The notes: a model not told the origin generated them from the letters alone. DNA of 9,969 bases from Thiobacillus sp. UBA2487 (GCA_002341815.1 DDOT01000006.1:1-9969); one strand, 5' to 3'; positions 1 through 7,629 are shown, counted from the stretch's first letter. A program made the numbers and translations.

Positions 1-40
1 AGATCTAGCTACAAAACATCAACTTTACGGTTGGTTAATC

Positions 41-1690
41 TTAACCGATTCTCAACATTTCCCTGGCATGCGCGCGCGTGGCCTCGGTGATTTGTACGCC
101 ACCCAACATGCGAGACACCTCTTCCACACGGCCTTCTGCATCCAGCACCGTCAACTGACTGATTATGCCATCTTGCTCACGCGACTTGCTCACCTGAAGA
201 TGGTGCTGGCCCAGCGCGGCCACTTGCGGTAAATGGGTGATACAAATCACCTGTCGACTCTGCGCCAACTGGCGCAACAAACGGCCGACCATTTCTGCAA
301 CGCCACCACCTATCCCCACATCCACTTCATCGAACACCAGCACCGGCACTGACGCCACCCGACTCACGGCTGTTTGCAACGCCAGACTGATACGCGATAA
401 CTCACCGCCAGAGGCCACCTTGGCCAACGGGCGCAATTCAGCGGTCGAATGGCTGGCCACCAGAAATGTAACCTGTTCCAAGCCGCCAACATACCCATCG
501 ACTACCGGTTCCAAGCCCACACGAAATACACCACCGGCCAGCGCCAACTGTTGCATCAACTCACTAACGTCAGTCGACAAGCGATCTGCCGCCTGTTGCC
601 GCATATCAGACAAACGCATCGCCTGAGCGCGCCATTTGGCTTCAGCGTCTTTTGCCAAACCAGCCAATCGTGTGGTGTCGGCCAAGGTTTCCAGTGCGGA
701 CAATCGTTGGCAGGCCGTTGCGAGCACCTCGGCCAACTCATGCGGTTGTACCCGATATTTACGGGCAGCCGATATTACGGCTGCGATACGTTGCTCCATG
801 TCTTGCAGACTGGCGGCATCAACGTCAAGATGCTCCGCTGAATAGCGCAGCACATGCAACGTTTCTCCCAATTCCGCCTGCATAGACGATAACAAAGCAT
901 GGGCAGGCTGCAACCTTGCATCCCAAGCCAGCATGCTTTCCAGTTGACTCACTGCTTGTTGCAGCAAGCCATCAACAGATGGCTCACCCTCCACCAGCCA
1001 TTGCTGAATCATGGTCAGGCCATTGGCCAATTGAGCCGCATGTGCCATGCGATCATGCTCGGCTTGCAGCGTTTCCCACTGGTCGGCATGGAAACCCAAC
1101 TGCTGCAAATCCTCAACCTGCCAGCGCAAACGCTCGGCTTCCAGCGCAGAATCCGCTTGCACGCGCTCTGCCTCAGCCAAGGTTTGTAATGCCGACTGCC
1201 AGTCACGATATGCCTCTGCCACACCCTGCGCCAAAACAGTGGCACCGGCAAACGCATCCAGTATTTGCCGCTGGGCAACCGACTTAAGCAATGATTGGTG
1301 GGCATGCTGACCATGCAGATCTACCAGAAATTCACCCGCTTCGCGCAATTGCTGTAGGGTAACCTGACGGCCATTGATAAAACAGCGGGAGCGACCGCCG
1401 GCATCAATCAAGCGCCGCATAACGCATAACCCATCGTCATCCAGACCTTGATCGATCAGCCAATCCTGTAACGAGCCATCCGCATCGAACACGGCTTCAA
1501 TTTCGCAGCGTTGACTGCCTGCGCGGATGACACCGGCGTCAGCCCGATCACCAACCGCCAACGCTAACGCGTCTGCCAACAGTGACTTGCCAGCCCCCGT
1601 CTCTCCGGTCAGCACCGTGAAGCCATTGGAAAAATGAATTTCCAGCCGATCAACGATCACAAAATCGCGTAATGCAAGCGATTGCAACAT
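41..1690 (-). CDS. recN: DNA repair protein RecN (SMC-like ATPase)
   Basis: RecN is a cytosolic SMC-like ATPase that acts early in recombinational repair of double-strand breaks. The 549-residue product matches the usual length of about 550. Residues 29-36 form the Walker A loop GETGAGKS. The middle (about 155-385) is rich in Glu, Gln, Ala and Leu and is the expected coiled coil, shorter than in true SMC proteins. The C-terminal half of the ATPase has the ABC signature ASGGELS at 426-432, Walker B ending in D454-E455, and the switch histidine H486 in THLPQVAA. All key residues are present. Its ATG shares one base with the nadK stop (TGATG), with a purine-rich GGGGAAAGAAG just upstream, so translation is probably coupled to nadK. 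I saw no LexA-type operator near the start, but an SOS promoter could lie upstream of nadK. Identity is very secure. Confidence 0.97.
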   Translation of the reverse strand: MLQSLALRDFVIVDRLEIHFSNGFTVLTGETGAGKSLLADALALAVGDRADAGVIRAGSQRCEIEAVFDADGSLQDWLIDQGLDDDGLCVMRRLIDAGGRSRCFINGRQVTLQQLREAGEFLVDLHGQHAHQSLLKSVAQRQILDAFAGATVLAQGVAEAYRDWQSALQTLAEAERVQADSALEAERLRWQVEDLQQLGFHADQWETLQAEHDRMAHAAQLANGLTMIQQWLVEGEPSVDGLLQQAVSQLESMLAWDARLQPAHALLSSMQAELGETLHVLRYSAEHLDVDAASLQDMEQRIAAVISAARKYRVQPHELAEVLATACQRLSALETLADTTRLAGLAKDAEAKWRAQAMRLSDMRQQAADRLSTDVSELMQQLALAGGVFRVGLEPVVDGYVGGLEQVTFLVASHSTAELRPLAKVASGGELSRISLALQTAVSRVASVPVLVFDEVDVGIGGGVAEMVGRLLRQLAQSRQVICITHLPQVAALGQHHLQVSKSREQDGIISQLTVLDAEGRVEEVSRMLGGVQITEATRAHAREMLRIG

Positions 1691-2565
1691 CAGAGCTTCT
1701 TTCCCCAGTACAGTTTTTCACGCAAGGTACGGTAATAACTATAATGCCGTGGGTGCAACAGGCGAACCGGTGACGGTGCGCGGGTGATACGCACCAGATC
1801 ACCCATGCGGATATCACAATGGCGTTGGCCATCGAAATGCACGCGCGCATCATCTGCATGCGTCAACTCCAACTCAACCACGGCTTGGCTATTCACCACG
1901 ATCGGGCGTGCAGTCAAGGTATGCGCGCAAATTGGCACCAAGACAAATGCTTCCAAACTGGGATGCAGAATCGGCCCGCCCGCCGACAAGGCATATGCCG
2001 TTGAACCGGTCGGTGTTGCGATCACTAACCCGTCCGAACGCTGGCTATAGACAAATTCACCATCGATGCGCACGCCAAACTCAATCACACGACCACTCGC
2101 GCCTTTGCTAACCACGACATCATTCAACGCACAGGCCGAAAAAATCGTTTTTTCCTGCCGCACGATCGAGGTGTCCAGCAACAAACGATCTTCTTCTTCA
2201 AATTCGCCATCCAGCACCTTAGCCAAGGTGTCAAACATACGATCCTGCGACACGTCAGTCAAAAAGCCGAGCCGTCCCTGATTCACCCCCAACAAGGGCA
2301 CCGTGTATCCCGCCAATGCGCGCGCGATGGACAAAATGGTCCCGTCCCCCCCCAATACAATGACCAAATCGGCGCGTTCACCAATTTCAATCAACCCGGC
2401 CGTGGCATGATCCCCAATTCCCAATAAATTGGCTGTATTATGTGCGATAAGCACAACGTAACCTCGCTGACGAAGAAAGTCGGCCAAATCGGTTAAATGA
2501 CTCTCTTCAGGCGTCGCATTCTCATATTTGCCCACCAGGGCTATGGTCTTAAAACGTTTAGGCAT
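1690..2565 (-). CDS. nadK: NAD kinase
   Basis: This enzyme phosphorylates NAD to NADP in the cytosol and is the only known bacterial route to NADP. The 291-residue product is close to the 292 of E. coli NadK. Diagnostic motifs are GGDGT at 72-76 (catalytic Asp74), LGVNQGRLGFLTD at 92-104, the Asn-Asp pair N148-D149 that binds the nicotinamide-side ribose, and PTGSTAY at 185-191. The reading frame stays open upstream to a GTG at 2643, which would add 26 residues and run into the hrcA coding region. I chose the ATG at 2565 because MPKRFKTIALVGK aligns with the usual start of the family and the added residues look like no family member. No Shine-Dalgarno sequence precedes this ATG. The gene is first in the nadK-recN pair and is divergent from hrcA. 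Confidence 0.96.
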   Translation of the reverse strand: MPKRFKTIALVGKYENATPEESHLTDLADFLRQRGYVVLIAHNTANLLGIGDHATAGLIEIGERADLVIVLGGDGTILSIARALAGYTVPLLGVNQGRLGFLTDVSQDRMFDTLAKVLDGEFEEEDRLLLDTSIVRQEKTIFSACALNDVVVSKGASGRVIEFGVRIDGEFVYSQRSDGLVIATPTGSTAYALSAGGPILHPSLEAFVLVPICAHTLTARPIVVNSQAVVELELTHADDARVHFDGQRHCDIRMGDLVRITRAPSPVRLLHPRHYSYYRTLREKLYWGKKL

Positions 2566-2574
2566 GGTTTGCAC

Positions 2575-2580
2575 TTTATA
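2575..2580 (-). promoter_or_regulatory. Possible nadK -10 element
   Basis: On the minus strand TATAAA lies nine bases before the nadK ATG. This is a good sigma-70 -10 match, but the hexamer 17 bases upstream (TCCACC) is a poor -35. If the element is used, the transcript would start within a few bases of the ATG, giving an almost leaderless mRNA, which would fit the absence of a Shine-Dalgarno sequence. This is an inference from sequence only. Confidence 0.3.
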
Positions 2581-2611
2581 TCGACGAGACTCCGGTTGGT
2601 GGATTTTTTTG

Positions 2612-2617
2612 TACAAT
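2612..2617 (+). promoter_or_regulatory. Possible hrcA -10 element
   Basis: TACAAT, one mismatch from the sigma-70 -10 consensus, ends seven bases before the hrcA ATG, just after a run of seven T. No convincing -35 is found 16-18 bases upstream (17-base spacing gives ACTCCG). It does not resemble a sigma-32 promoter. If used, the hrcA mRNA would begin at or next to its start codon. No CIRCE inverted repeat (TTAGCACTC-N9-GAGTGCTAA) is present here, so there is no visible sign of autorepression. Confidence 0.35.
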
Positions 2618-2624
2618 AACACGC

Positions 2625-3644
2625 ATGTTAAATGAACGCGCACAAATTCTGCTAAAAGCGTTGGTCGAGCGATACATCGCAGATGGGCAACCAGTCGGCT
2701 CTCGTTCGCTCGCTCAATATACCAGCCTTGACCTGAGCCCGGCTTCCATCCGTCATGTAATGGCCGATCTGGAAGATATGGGTTTGGTCGCCAGCCCGCA
2801 CCATTCTGCCGGACGCGTACCTACTGCACAAGGCTTTCAGTTTTTTGTCGATCGCTTAATGACCGCCCAACCACTAGAATCTCTGGAAATCAACCGTTTG
2901 AAAGCCAGTTTTAGTGAAAGCGATCCGGACCGCGTCCTGGAACAAACCTCGCATTTATTATCGCAATTAACCCGTTTTGCCGGCATTGTGATGGTACCAC
3001 GCCGCCAGAATACTGCGTTTCGACAAATTGAGTTTTTGCATCTGGGTAACAAACGCGTCTTGTTAATTATCATCAGCACCGATGGCGATGTACAAAACCG
3101 GATCCTGCAGACCGATCGACAATACAGCAATCAAGAATTGCAACAGGTGGCGCAATTATTAAACCAATATTACGCGGGCACCACCATCGGACAAGTACAG
3201 TTAAAATTGCATGAAGAGCTCAAATCCTTGCATCGCAATATTGAATATTTGATGCAACAAGCGCTCAATGCCAGCGCGCGCTTGTTTGCCCGCGACGATG
3301 ACGAACTGGTCGTATCGGGCGAACACAATCTTCTGAACACCCATGCGTTCTCCAACATCGAACAACTCCGGAAATTGTTTGATCTGTTCGAAGAAAAAAC
3401 GACTTTGGTCCGCCTGCTCGACTTAAGTCAACAGGCAGAAGGCGTACAGATTTTCATTGGCCAATCGTCTGACAACCTCACCCCGGACGACTGTAGCGTC
3501 GTTACCGCTCCGTATCATATTAATGGTCGCATTGTCGGCACATTAGGTGTAATTGGCCCTACCCGGATGGCTTACAACCGGGTAGTTCCGATTGTCGATA
3601 TTACTGCCCGCCTGCTTTCCAACGCATTATCAACCACGTATTGA
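2625..3644 (+). CDS. hrcA: Heat-inducible transcription repressor HrcA
   Basis: HrcA represses groESL and, in some bacteria, dnaK by binding CIRCE operators; its folding depends on GroEL, which makes it a feedback sensor of chaperone supply. The 339-residue product is of normal length. Residues 1-75 are the winged helix domain: the start MLNERAQILLKALVERYIAD and GQPVGSRSLA are typical, followed by the recognition helix (SPASIRHVMADLE, 38-50) and the wing SAGRVPT at 61-67. The rest is the dimerisation and inserted-domain region, ending in the typical GRIVGTLGVIGPTRM block. His44 sits where most family members I recall have Asn (TIRNVM). No CIRCE site and no grpE, dnaK or groE gene lies in the window, so the targets are elsewhere. 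The ATG has no Shine-Dalgarno sequence. It is first in a group with hemH, six bases downstream. Confidence 0.96.
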   Translation: MLNERAQILLKALVERYIADGQPVGSRSLAQYTSLDLSPASIRHVMADLEDMGLVASPHHSAGRVPTAQGFQFFVDRLMTAQPLESLEINRLKASFSESDPDRVLEQTSHLLSQLTRFAGIVMVPRRQNTAFRQIEFLHLGNKRVLLIIISTDGDVQNRILQTDRQYSNQELQQVAQLLNQYYAGTTIGQVQLKLHEELKSLHRNIEYLMQQALNASARLFARDDDELVVSGEHNLLNTHAFSNIEQLRKLFDLFEEKTTLVRLLDLSQQAEGVQIFIGQSSDNLTPDDCSVVTAPYHINGRIVGTLGVIGPTRMAYNRVVPIVDITARLLSNALSTTY

Positions 3645-3650
3645 TATCAT

Positions 3651-4688
3651 ATGCCCATATTCATGCCAGAGCCCCCACTTACCGGCGTCGCCTCAAATAA
3701 AACCGGTATTTTACTTATCAATCTGGGCACCCCGGACGCGCCGCGCCGCGCCGAATTAAAACGCTACCTGGCCGAATTTCTGTCAGACCCGCGCATCGTG
3801 GAAATACCACCGATCATTTGGTGGCCGATTTTGCATGGCATTATTTTGACCGTACGGCCAGCAAAATCAGCACGTAAATATGCCAGCATTTGGGACGCGC
3901 AAGAAGGTTCTCCATTGATGTTCCATACCCGCAAGCAAGCGGGACTGCTTGATGGCTGGTTACGCGATAAAATCAGCACGCCGTACGCCGTTGAATTCGG
4001 CATGCGTTACGGCAACCCATCGGTTGCCAGCGCTCTGGAAAGACTATCAACGGCTGGCTGCCAGCGCATCCTGTGTGTGCCGATGTATCCCCAATTTGCA
4101 TCATCCAGCTCTGGTTCGGCGCTGGATGCCGTCTACCAATATCAACTGCGTCGACGCAATCAACCCGATATTCGCACCCTGCGAGACTTTCATGCCGACC
4201 CGGGCTATATCAATGCGCTTGCCGATAATGTCCGTCAGTACTGGGCGCAACACGGACGTCCACAGATACTGGTAATCAGCTTTCACGGCATACCCGAGCG
4301 TTCTGTCAAACAAGGCGATCCTTACCAGCAACAAACCCAAACCACCGGCAGAATGCTGGCGCAAATTTTGGGATTGGACGACAAGCGCTATCGTATCTGT
4401 TATCAATCACGCTTTGGCCCGGCCAAATGGATCGGTCCTGCCACTGACGACACATTGGCTGAATTGGGTAAAAATGGTTGTGGTCGGGTTGATGTAGTCT
4501 GCCCCGGATTTGCGGCCGACTGTCTTGAAACGCTGGAGGAAATCGCCATGGAAGGCCGTGAAATTTTTCTGGAAGCCGGTGGAAAAGAGTATCACTACAT
4601 CCCTGCACTCAATGAAAACCCCAACTGGATTAGTGCGCTGGGTCAACTGGTATTACAAAACCTGCAAGGTTGGATCAGTATTCGTTAA
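3651..4688 (+). CDS. hemH: Ferrochelatase
   Basis: Ferrochelatase inserts ferrous iron into protoporphyrin IX, the last step of protoheme synthesis, at the inner face of the cytoplasmic membrane. The 345-residue product covers the whole family. Visible marks are GILLINLGTPDAP at 19-31, YPQFASSSSGSALDAV at 146-161, the catalytic His212 in SFHGIPERS, QSRFG at 252-256, and CPGFAADCLETLEEI at 284-298, where Glu293 matches the conserved acidic residue (E343 of the human enzyme). The C-terminal NENPNWI is also typical. There is no extra C-terminal membrane anchor. The ATG at 3651 is six bases after the hrcA stop; a second in-frame ATG at 3663 is possible, since neither has a Shine-Dalgarno sequence. 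Co-transcription with hrcA is likely. Confidence 0.96.
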   Translation: MPIFMPEPPLTGVASNKTGILLINLGTPDAPRRAELKRYLAEFLSDPRIVEIPPIIWWPILHGIILTVRPAKSARKYASIWDAQEGSPLMFHTRKQAGLLDGWLRDKISTPYAVEFGMRYGNPSVASALERLSTAGCQRILCVPMYPQFASSSSGSALDAVYQYQLRRRNQPDIRTLRDFHADPGYINALADNVRQYWAQHGRPQILVISFHGIPERSVKQGDPYQQQTQTTGRMLAQILGLDDKRYRICYQSRFGPAKWIGPATDDTLAELGKNGCGRVDVVCPGFAADCLETLEEIAMEGREIFLEAGGKEYHYIPALNENPNWISALGQLVLQNLQGWISIR

Positions 4689-4694
4689 CCAATC

Positions 4695-6086
4695 ATGCCA
4701 ACCCGTTTCCGGTTAAGCCTATTTGTTTTGGCAGCTTGGCTGCTGTGGCTGATTATCAGCGTCAATGCAAGCCTGACACCTCTGATCGGCTATGATGAAC
4801 AACGCATGGCTGAATTCGGATTGCTGGGCTTAACGCTGCTACTTCCCTCACTACATCACCCCTTACCGGATGCTGTACGCTGGTCGATGGCGCTGTTCGC
4901 AGGCTGTGGCTTATGTTCAGCCGGATTGTCCAGCCATTGGTTTTTGGCCCTGTCCGAGTGGAGCGTTCTCATGGCTTGTTTGTGCGCAGTTCCTGCATTA
5001 AGCGAGCATTTACAGCACAGCATATCCCGTTGGCAGGATACGCTCGCCACAGCCTTGATTATCAGCTGTTGCCTCTATGTTATCGGAGCAATGGCGGGTT
5101 GGCTGGCAGGCATGCTGACAGACGCAGGCTGGCAACCCGGCCTCATGTTACACCATTTCGACAACCCACGTTTTTTTGCCCAATGGGCAATCTTTCAGCT
5201 CCCCCTGCTATATTGGTTTCGTGCATCAAGGCGCATCATCCAAGTCGGCCTTGTTGCATTGCGCGCCAGCATGGTGATGCTGTTATTAGCCAGCGGATCG
5301 CGCGGCGCGGTAATGGCACTCATCCTCGCGTGGGTCATCCTGATAACCACAATACCTGCATTTTCACCACGATATCGCAACCAGACCATTCGAGATGCGC
5401 TGATCGGCGTATTACTATACGGTTTTCTGTTTTATTGGGCGCCATTACTCACTGGCGTTGAACATCCCAGCATGGGAGCCGTTTCTTTATTGCGTGCCAA
5501 CAGCAGCGGCCGCAGCACACTCTGGCTGCACGCGCTTGCGCTTGTTAGCGCCCATCCATGGCTGGGCATAGGCCCCGGTCTGTTTGCGAACTGGCCTAAT
5601 CCGTTTGGTGCACATCCCCATAATTTTATTCTGCAACTGGCCTCTGAATGGGGATTGCCAGCCTGCGCGTCATTCTTGTTTCTCGTCATGTACAGTTTAC
5701 GCGCATGGATTGCGACATTACAAAATCCGCATCAGTCCGATAACTGTACCGCCATGCCACAGCACGTTTTACTGTACTGGGCAATTTTATCTGCCTTACT
5801 GTTAGGCTTGGTGGATGGAGTGCTCGTCACGCCGGTCAGCCAAGCCATGCTGGTGCTGGTTACCGCTTGGGCATTGGCCGTTAGAAAAACCGCCATTGCT
5901 TCAACCAAGCCACCGTCTAACGTGACCCGATACGCGCCGGCAGGTTGGCGACTACTGTTGGTGACAACTTTATTCACCAGTAACATTCCGGGTGTGCAAC
6001 AGCACTGGCAATCAACCACGATATCCACCCCCGCATGGTCACACCCCAGAATTTGGGCAGACAGCACGATACGACCGCCCTATTGA
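4695..6086 (+). CDS. O-antigen ligase/polymerase-like membrane protein (Wzy_C type)
   Basis: A 463-residue integral membrane protein with about ten to twelve hydrophobic segments, for example near 7-27, 39-54, 64-84, 115-140, 160-175, 185-200, 203-222, 236-255, 322-336, 358-376 and 380-397. The layout and motifs fit the Wzy_C superfamily of O-antigen ligases (WaaL), polymerases (Wzy) and protein O-oligosaccharyltransferases (PglL). These include FDNPRFFAQW at 155-164, SGSRGA at 200-205, then a likely periplasmic loop with GRSTLW (272-277), HPWLGIGPGLF (287-297) and AHPHNFILQLASEWGL (306-321). Such enzymes transfer glycan from undecaprenyl carriers on the periplasmic side. The sequence alone does not tell ligase from polymerase or protein glycosyltransferase, and no glycan gene is nearby. 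It follows hemH by six bases without a Shine-Dalgarno sequence and ends converging on tatC. Confidence 0.8.
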   Translation: MPTRFRLSLFVLAAWLLWLIISVNASLTPLIGYDEQRMAEFGLLGLTLLLPSLHHPLPDAVRWSMALFAGCGLCSAGLSSHWFLALSEWSVLMACLCAVPALSEHLQHSISRWQDTLATALIISCCLYVIGAMAGWLAGMLTDAGWQPGLMLHHFDNPRFFAQWAIFQLPLLYWFRASRRIIQVGLVALRASMVMLLLASGSRGAVMALILAWVILITTIPAFSPRYRNQTIRDALIGVLLYGFLFYWAPLLTGVEHPSMGAVSLLRANSSGRSTLWLHALALVSAHPWLGIGPGLFANWPNPFGAHPHNFILQLASEWGLPACASFLFLVMYSLRAWIATLQNPHQSDNCTAMPQHVLLYWAILSALLLGLVDGVLVTPVSQAMLVLVTAWALAVRKTAIASTKPPSNVTRYAPAGWRLLLVTTLFTSNIPGVQQHWQSTTISTPAWSHPRIWADSTIRPPY

Positions 6087-6143
6087 ATCGAAGAACGTTA
6101 CAGGATCAAATCAGGTGCGATCATCACCGGGAATTGCGCGATA
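6087..6143. other. Convergent intergenic region between the polymerase/ligase-like gene and tatC
   Basis: These 57 bases separate the stop codons of two opposing transcription units. I looked for a GC-rich hairpin followed by a T run on either strand and found only a four-base inverted match (GGTG and CACC around 6114-6128) with no T run. Termination here is either Rho-dependent or lies inside the 3' ends of the genes. Confidence 0.5.
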
Positions 6144-6890
6144 TCACTCTTCCACCGACTGCGGATTTTCAACCGGCGATTTGCTCATGATGGCTGCGGC
6201 AATAATACCCGCTTCATACAATAACCACAGGGGTACCGCCAGCATGGTTTGCGATAGCACATCGGGTGGGGTAAAAATGGCGCCGATGACAAACGATGCG
6301 ACAATCATGTAAGGGCGAATTTCCCGTAACTTGGCGACGCTGACCCAACCCACCTTGACCAACAGAACCACTAACACCGGCACTTCAAAGGTCACGCCAA
6401 ACGCCAAAAACATGGTCATGACAAAATCAAGATATTTGGCAATGTCCGTCATCATGGCCACACCCGCCGGTGTTACGCCGCTGATGAAGCCGAATACAAC
6501 CGGAAATACAATGAAGTAGGCAAATGACATGCCGCAAAAAAACAACAATACGCTGGCCACCAACAAAGGAAGCGCCAGTTTCTTTTCATGGGCATACAAT
6601 CCAGGCGCCACAAATGACCAGATTTGGTAAAGAACATACGGCAAAGCGATCAAAAATGCCGCCAGCAAGGTCACTTTCATCGGCACAAAAAATGGAGCGG
6701 TGACCTCGGTGGCGATCAATTGCCCACCCTTGGGCAAGGTCCGTAACAACGGACGTGCCAACAAGCTGTAAATTTGGTTGGACCAATGAAACAAACCCAG
6801 AAATACCAACACCACTGACAACAACGCCCGAATCAGTCGTTCGCGTAATTCCACCAGATGCGTAATAAAGGATTCTTGCAATTCGTCCAT
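6144..6890 (-). CDS. tatC: Sec-independent protein translocase subunit TatC
   Basis: TatC is the six-span inner-membrane core of the twin-arginine translocase and, with TatB, recognises the RR signal peptide of folded exported proteins. The 248-residue product is of normal length. Six hydrophobic segments are seen near 18-36, 71-95, 107-133, 152-180, 193-207 and 212-236. Signal-binding residues are kept: Glu14 in HLVELRERL and Glu102 in the first cytoplasmic loop (FVAPGLYAHEKK). Glu169 in the fourth segment (FEVP) and Asp210 in TPPDVLSQTML are also typical. It is the last gene of the his-HIT-tat run, 24 bases after tatB and without an obvious Shine-Dalgarno sequence. Downstream, 57 bases separate it from the convergent polymerase/ligase-like gene, and I saw no clear terminator hairpin there. 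Confidence 0.97.
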   Translation of the reverse strand: MDELQESFITHLVELRERLIRALLSVVLVFLGLFHWSNQIYSLLARPLLRTLPKGGQLIATEVTAPFFVPMKVTLLAAFLIALPYVLYQIWSFVAPGLYAHEKKLALPLLVASVLLFFCGMSFAYFIVFPVVFGFISGVTPAGVAMMTDIAKYLDFVMTMFLAFGVTFEVPVLVVLLVKVGWVSVAKLREIRPYMIVASFVIGAIFTPPDVLSQTMLAVPLWLLYEAGIIAAAIMSKSPVENPQSVEE

Positions 6891-6914
6891 AAACTATTCA
6901 AGGGGTTTCTGGTG

Positions 6915-7373
6915 TCAACCAACGGGCTTTGGAGAATTGTCTGTCGCTGCCTGCTTCGATAACACAGACGCCGATTCCAGTTGCAAATCCAGGCTGGCTT
7001 GCACACTGACTGTTGGTGAATGAGATACGATCATGTCTGTTGCCACAGAGCCGGTTTCCGCAGGAACAGCCGGCGGCACATTCGGTTGCATCTGAGCGAC
7101 GGTCTGGGTGACGATCTGACTCGCATCCTGCGCTGTTTGATGTACGGCATCCATGCCGCTCTGCATGCTGGTTTGCAGCGACTCACCCGCCTTGCGCAAC
7201 TCTTCCAGCTGCAATTCGCGATTGATATCAGCACGCACGCCGGAAACGTAGCGCTGAAAACGTCCTAACAAAAAACCAGCCGTGCGCGCGACCTTGGGCA
7301 AACGTTCAGGACCAATCACCACCAGCGCAACCACAGCGATCAGCAAAATCTCGGAAAATCCGATATCAAACAT
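6915..7373 (-). CDS. tatB: Sec-independent protein translocase subunit TatB
   Basis: TatB partners TatC in the receptor complex for twin-arginine signal peptides. The 152-residue product has the family plan: a very short periplasmic N-terminus (MFDIGFSE, with conserved Glu8), one membrane span at about 7-20, the GPERLP hinge at 21-26, an amphipathic helix to about residue 70, and a low-complexity tail rich in Gln, Ala, Val and Ser that is expected to vary between species. GPERLP marks it as TatB and not TatA, which has FGTKKL at the same place in the neighbour. It starts three bases after the tatA stop, with no Shine-Dalgarno sequence, so its translation probably depends on tatA. Confidence 0.95.
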   Translation of the reverse strand: MFDIGFSEILLIAVVALVVIGPERLPKVARTAGFLLGRFQRYVSGVRADINRELQLEELRKAGESLQTSMQSGMDAVHQTAQDASQIVTQTVAQMQPNVPPAVPAETGSVATDMIVSHSPTVSVQASLDLQLESASVLSKQAATDNSPKPVG

Positions 7374-7376
7374 GGT

Positions 7377-7598
7377 TTACTGGTGCGTTTTTTCGCGCAC
7401 ATCGCCTTGAATGGTCTGACCCGTATGAGGGGTTTCTTCGATACGTCCTTGCTGTTGTTCACCTTCTTGCATGGCTTCCTTGAAATTCTTCACGGCCCCA
7501 CCCAGATCACTGCCAATATTCCGCAGCTTTTTGGTGCCAAAAATAGCCAACACGATCACCAGCACAATCAGCCAGTGCCAGATACTGAGACTTCCCAT
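7377..7598 (-). CDS. tatA: Sec-independent protein translocase subunit TatA
   Basis: TatA is the small pore or membrane-weakening component that assembles on TatBC during export of folded proteins. The 73-residue product has a short N-terminus, a span at about 7-20 ([15 protein letters not shown]), the diagnostic hinge [16 protein letters not shown] at 20-35, an amphipathic helix (VKNFKEAMQ), and a polar Gln- and Glu-rich tail. Length and hinge fit TatA/TatE. It is the first tat gene, separated by 97 bases from the upstream HIT gene, and has a strong GGAGGG Shine-Dalgarno six bases before the ATG. Strong ribosome binding suits the known excess of TatA over TatB and TatC in the membrane. A promoter of its own is possible. 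Confidence 0.96.
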   Translation of the reverse strand: MGSLSIWHWLIVLVIVLAIFGTKKLRNIGSDLGGAVKNFKEAMQEGEQQQGRIEETPHTGQTIQGDVREKTHQ

Positions 7599-7604
7599 GA
7601 TTTA

Positions 7605-7610
7605 CCCTCC
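7605..7610 (-). promoter_or_regulatory. Strong Shine-Dalgarno sequence of tatA
   Basis: GGAGGG on the minus strand, six bases before the tatA ATG, fixes that start. It is the best ribosome-binding match among the gene starts in this window; most others show weak or no match. Confidence 0.85.
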
Positions 7611-7623
7611 AGCGAATGTGCAT

Positions 7624-7629
7624 ATTCTA
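7624..7629 (-). promoter_or_regulatory. Possible tatA -10 element
   Basis: TAGAAT on the minus strand lies in the 97-base gap between the HIT gene and tatA, and would place a transcript start near 7617, just before the Shine-Dalgarno sequence. The 17-base-spaced -35 (CAGTGA) is poor; a T-rich stretch (TTTTTTCA) lies slightly further upstream. It is a weak prediction, offered because this is the only sizeable gap in the his-tat run. Confidence 0.25.

Noticed and set aside
28..47. Inverted repeat GGTTAA-TC-TTAACC just after recN as a terminator
   Set aside because: The stem is AT-rich, the usable stem is about five pairs with a four-base loop, and no T run follows in the recN direction.
2566..2643. 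N-terminal extension of NadK from a GTG at 2643
   Set aside because: The extra 26 residues overlap hrcA and match no known NadK start; the family alignment begins at the ATG at 2565.
4913..5461. 182-codon plus-strand open frame inside the polymerase/ligase-like gene
   Set aside because: It is in another frame of a clear membrane protein gene and is rich in His, Arg and Cys, as expected for a shadow frame.
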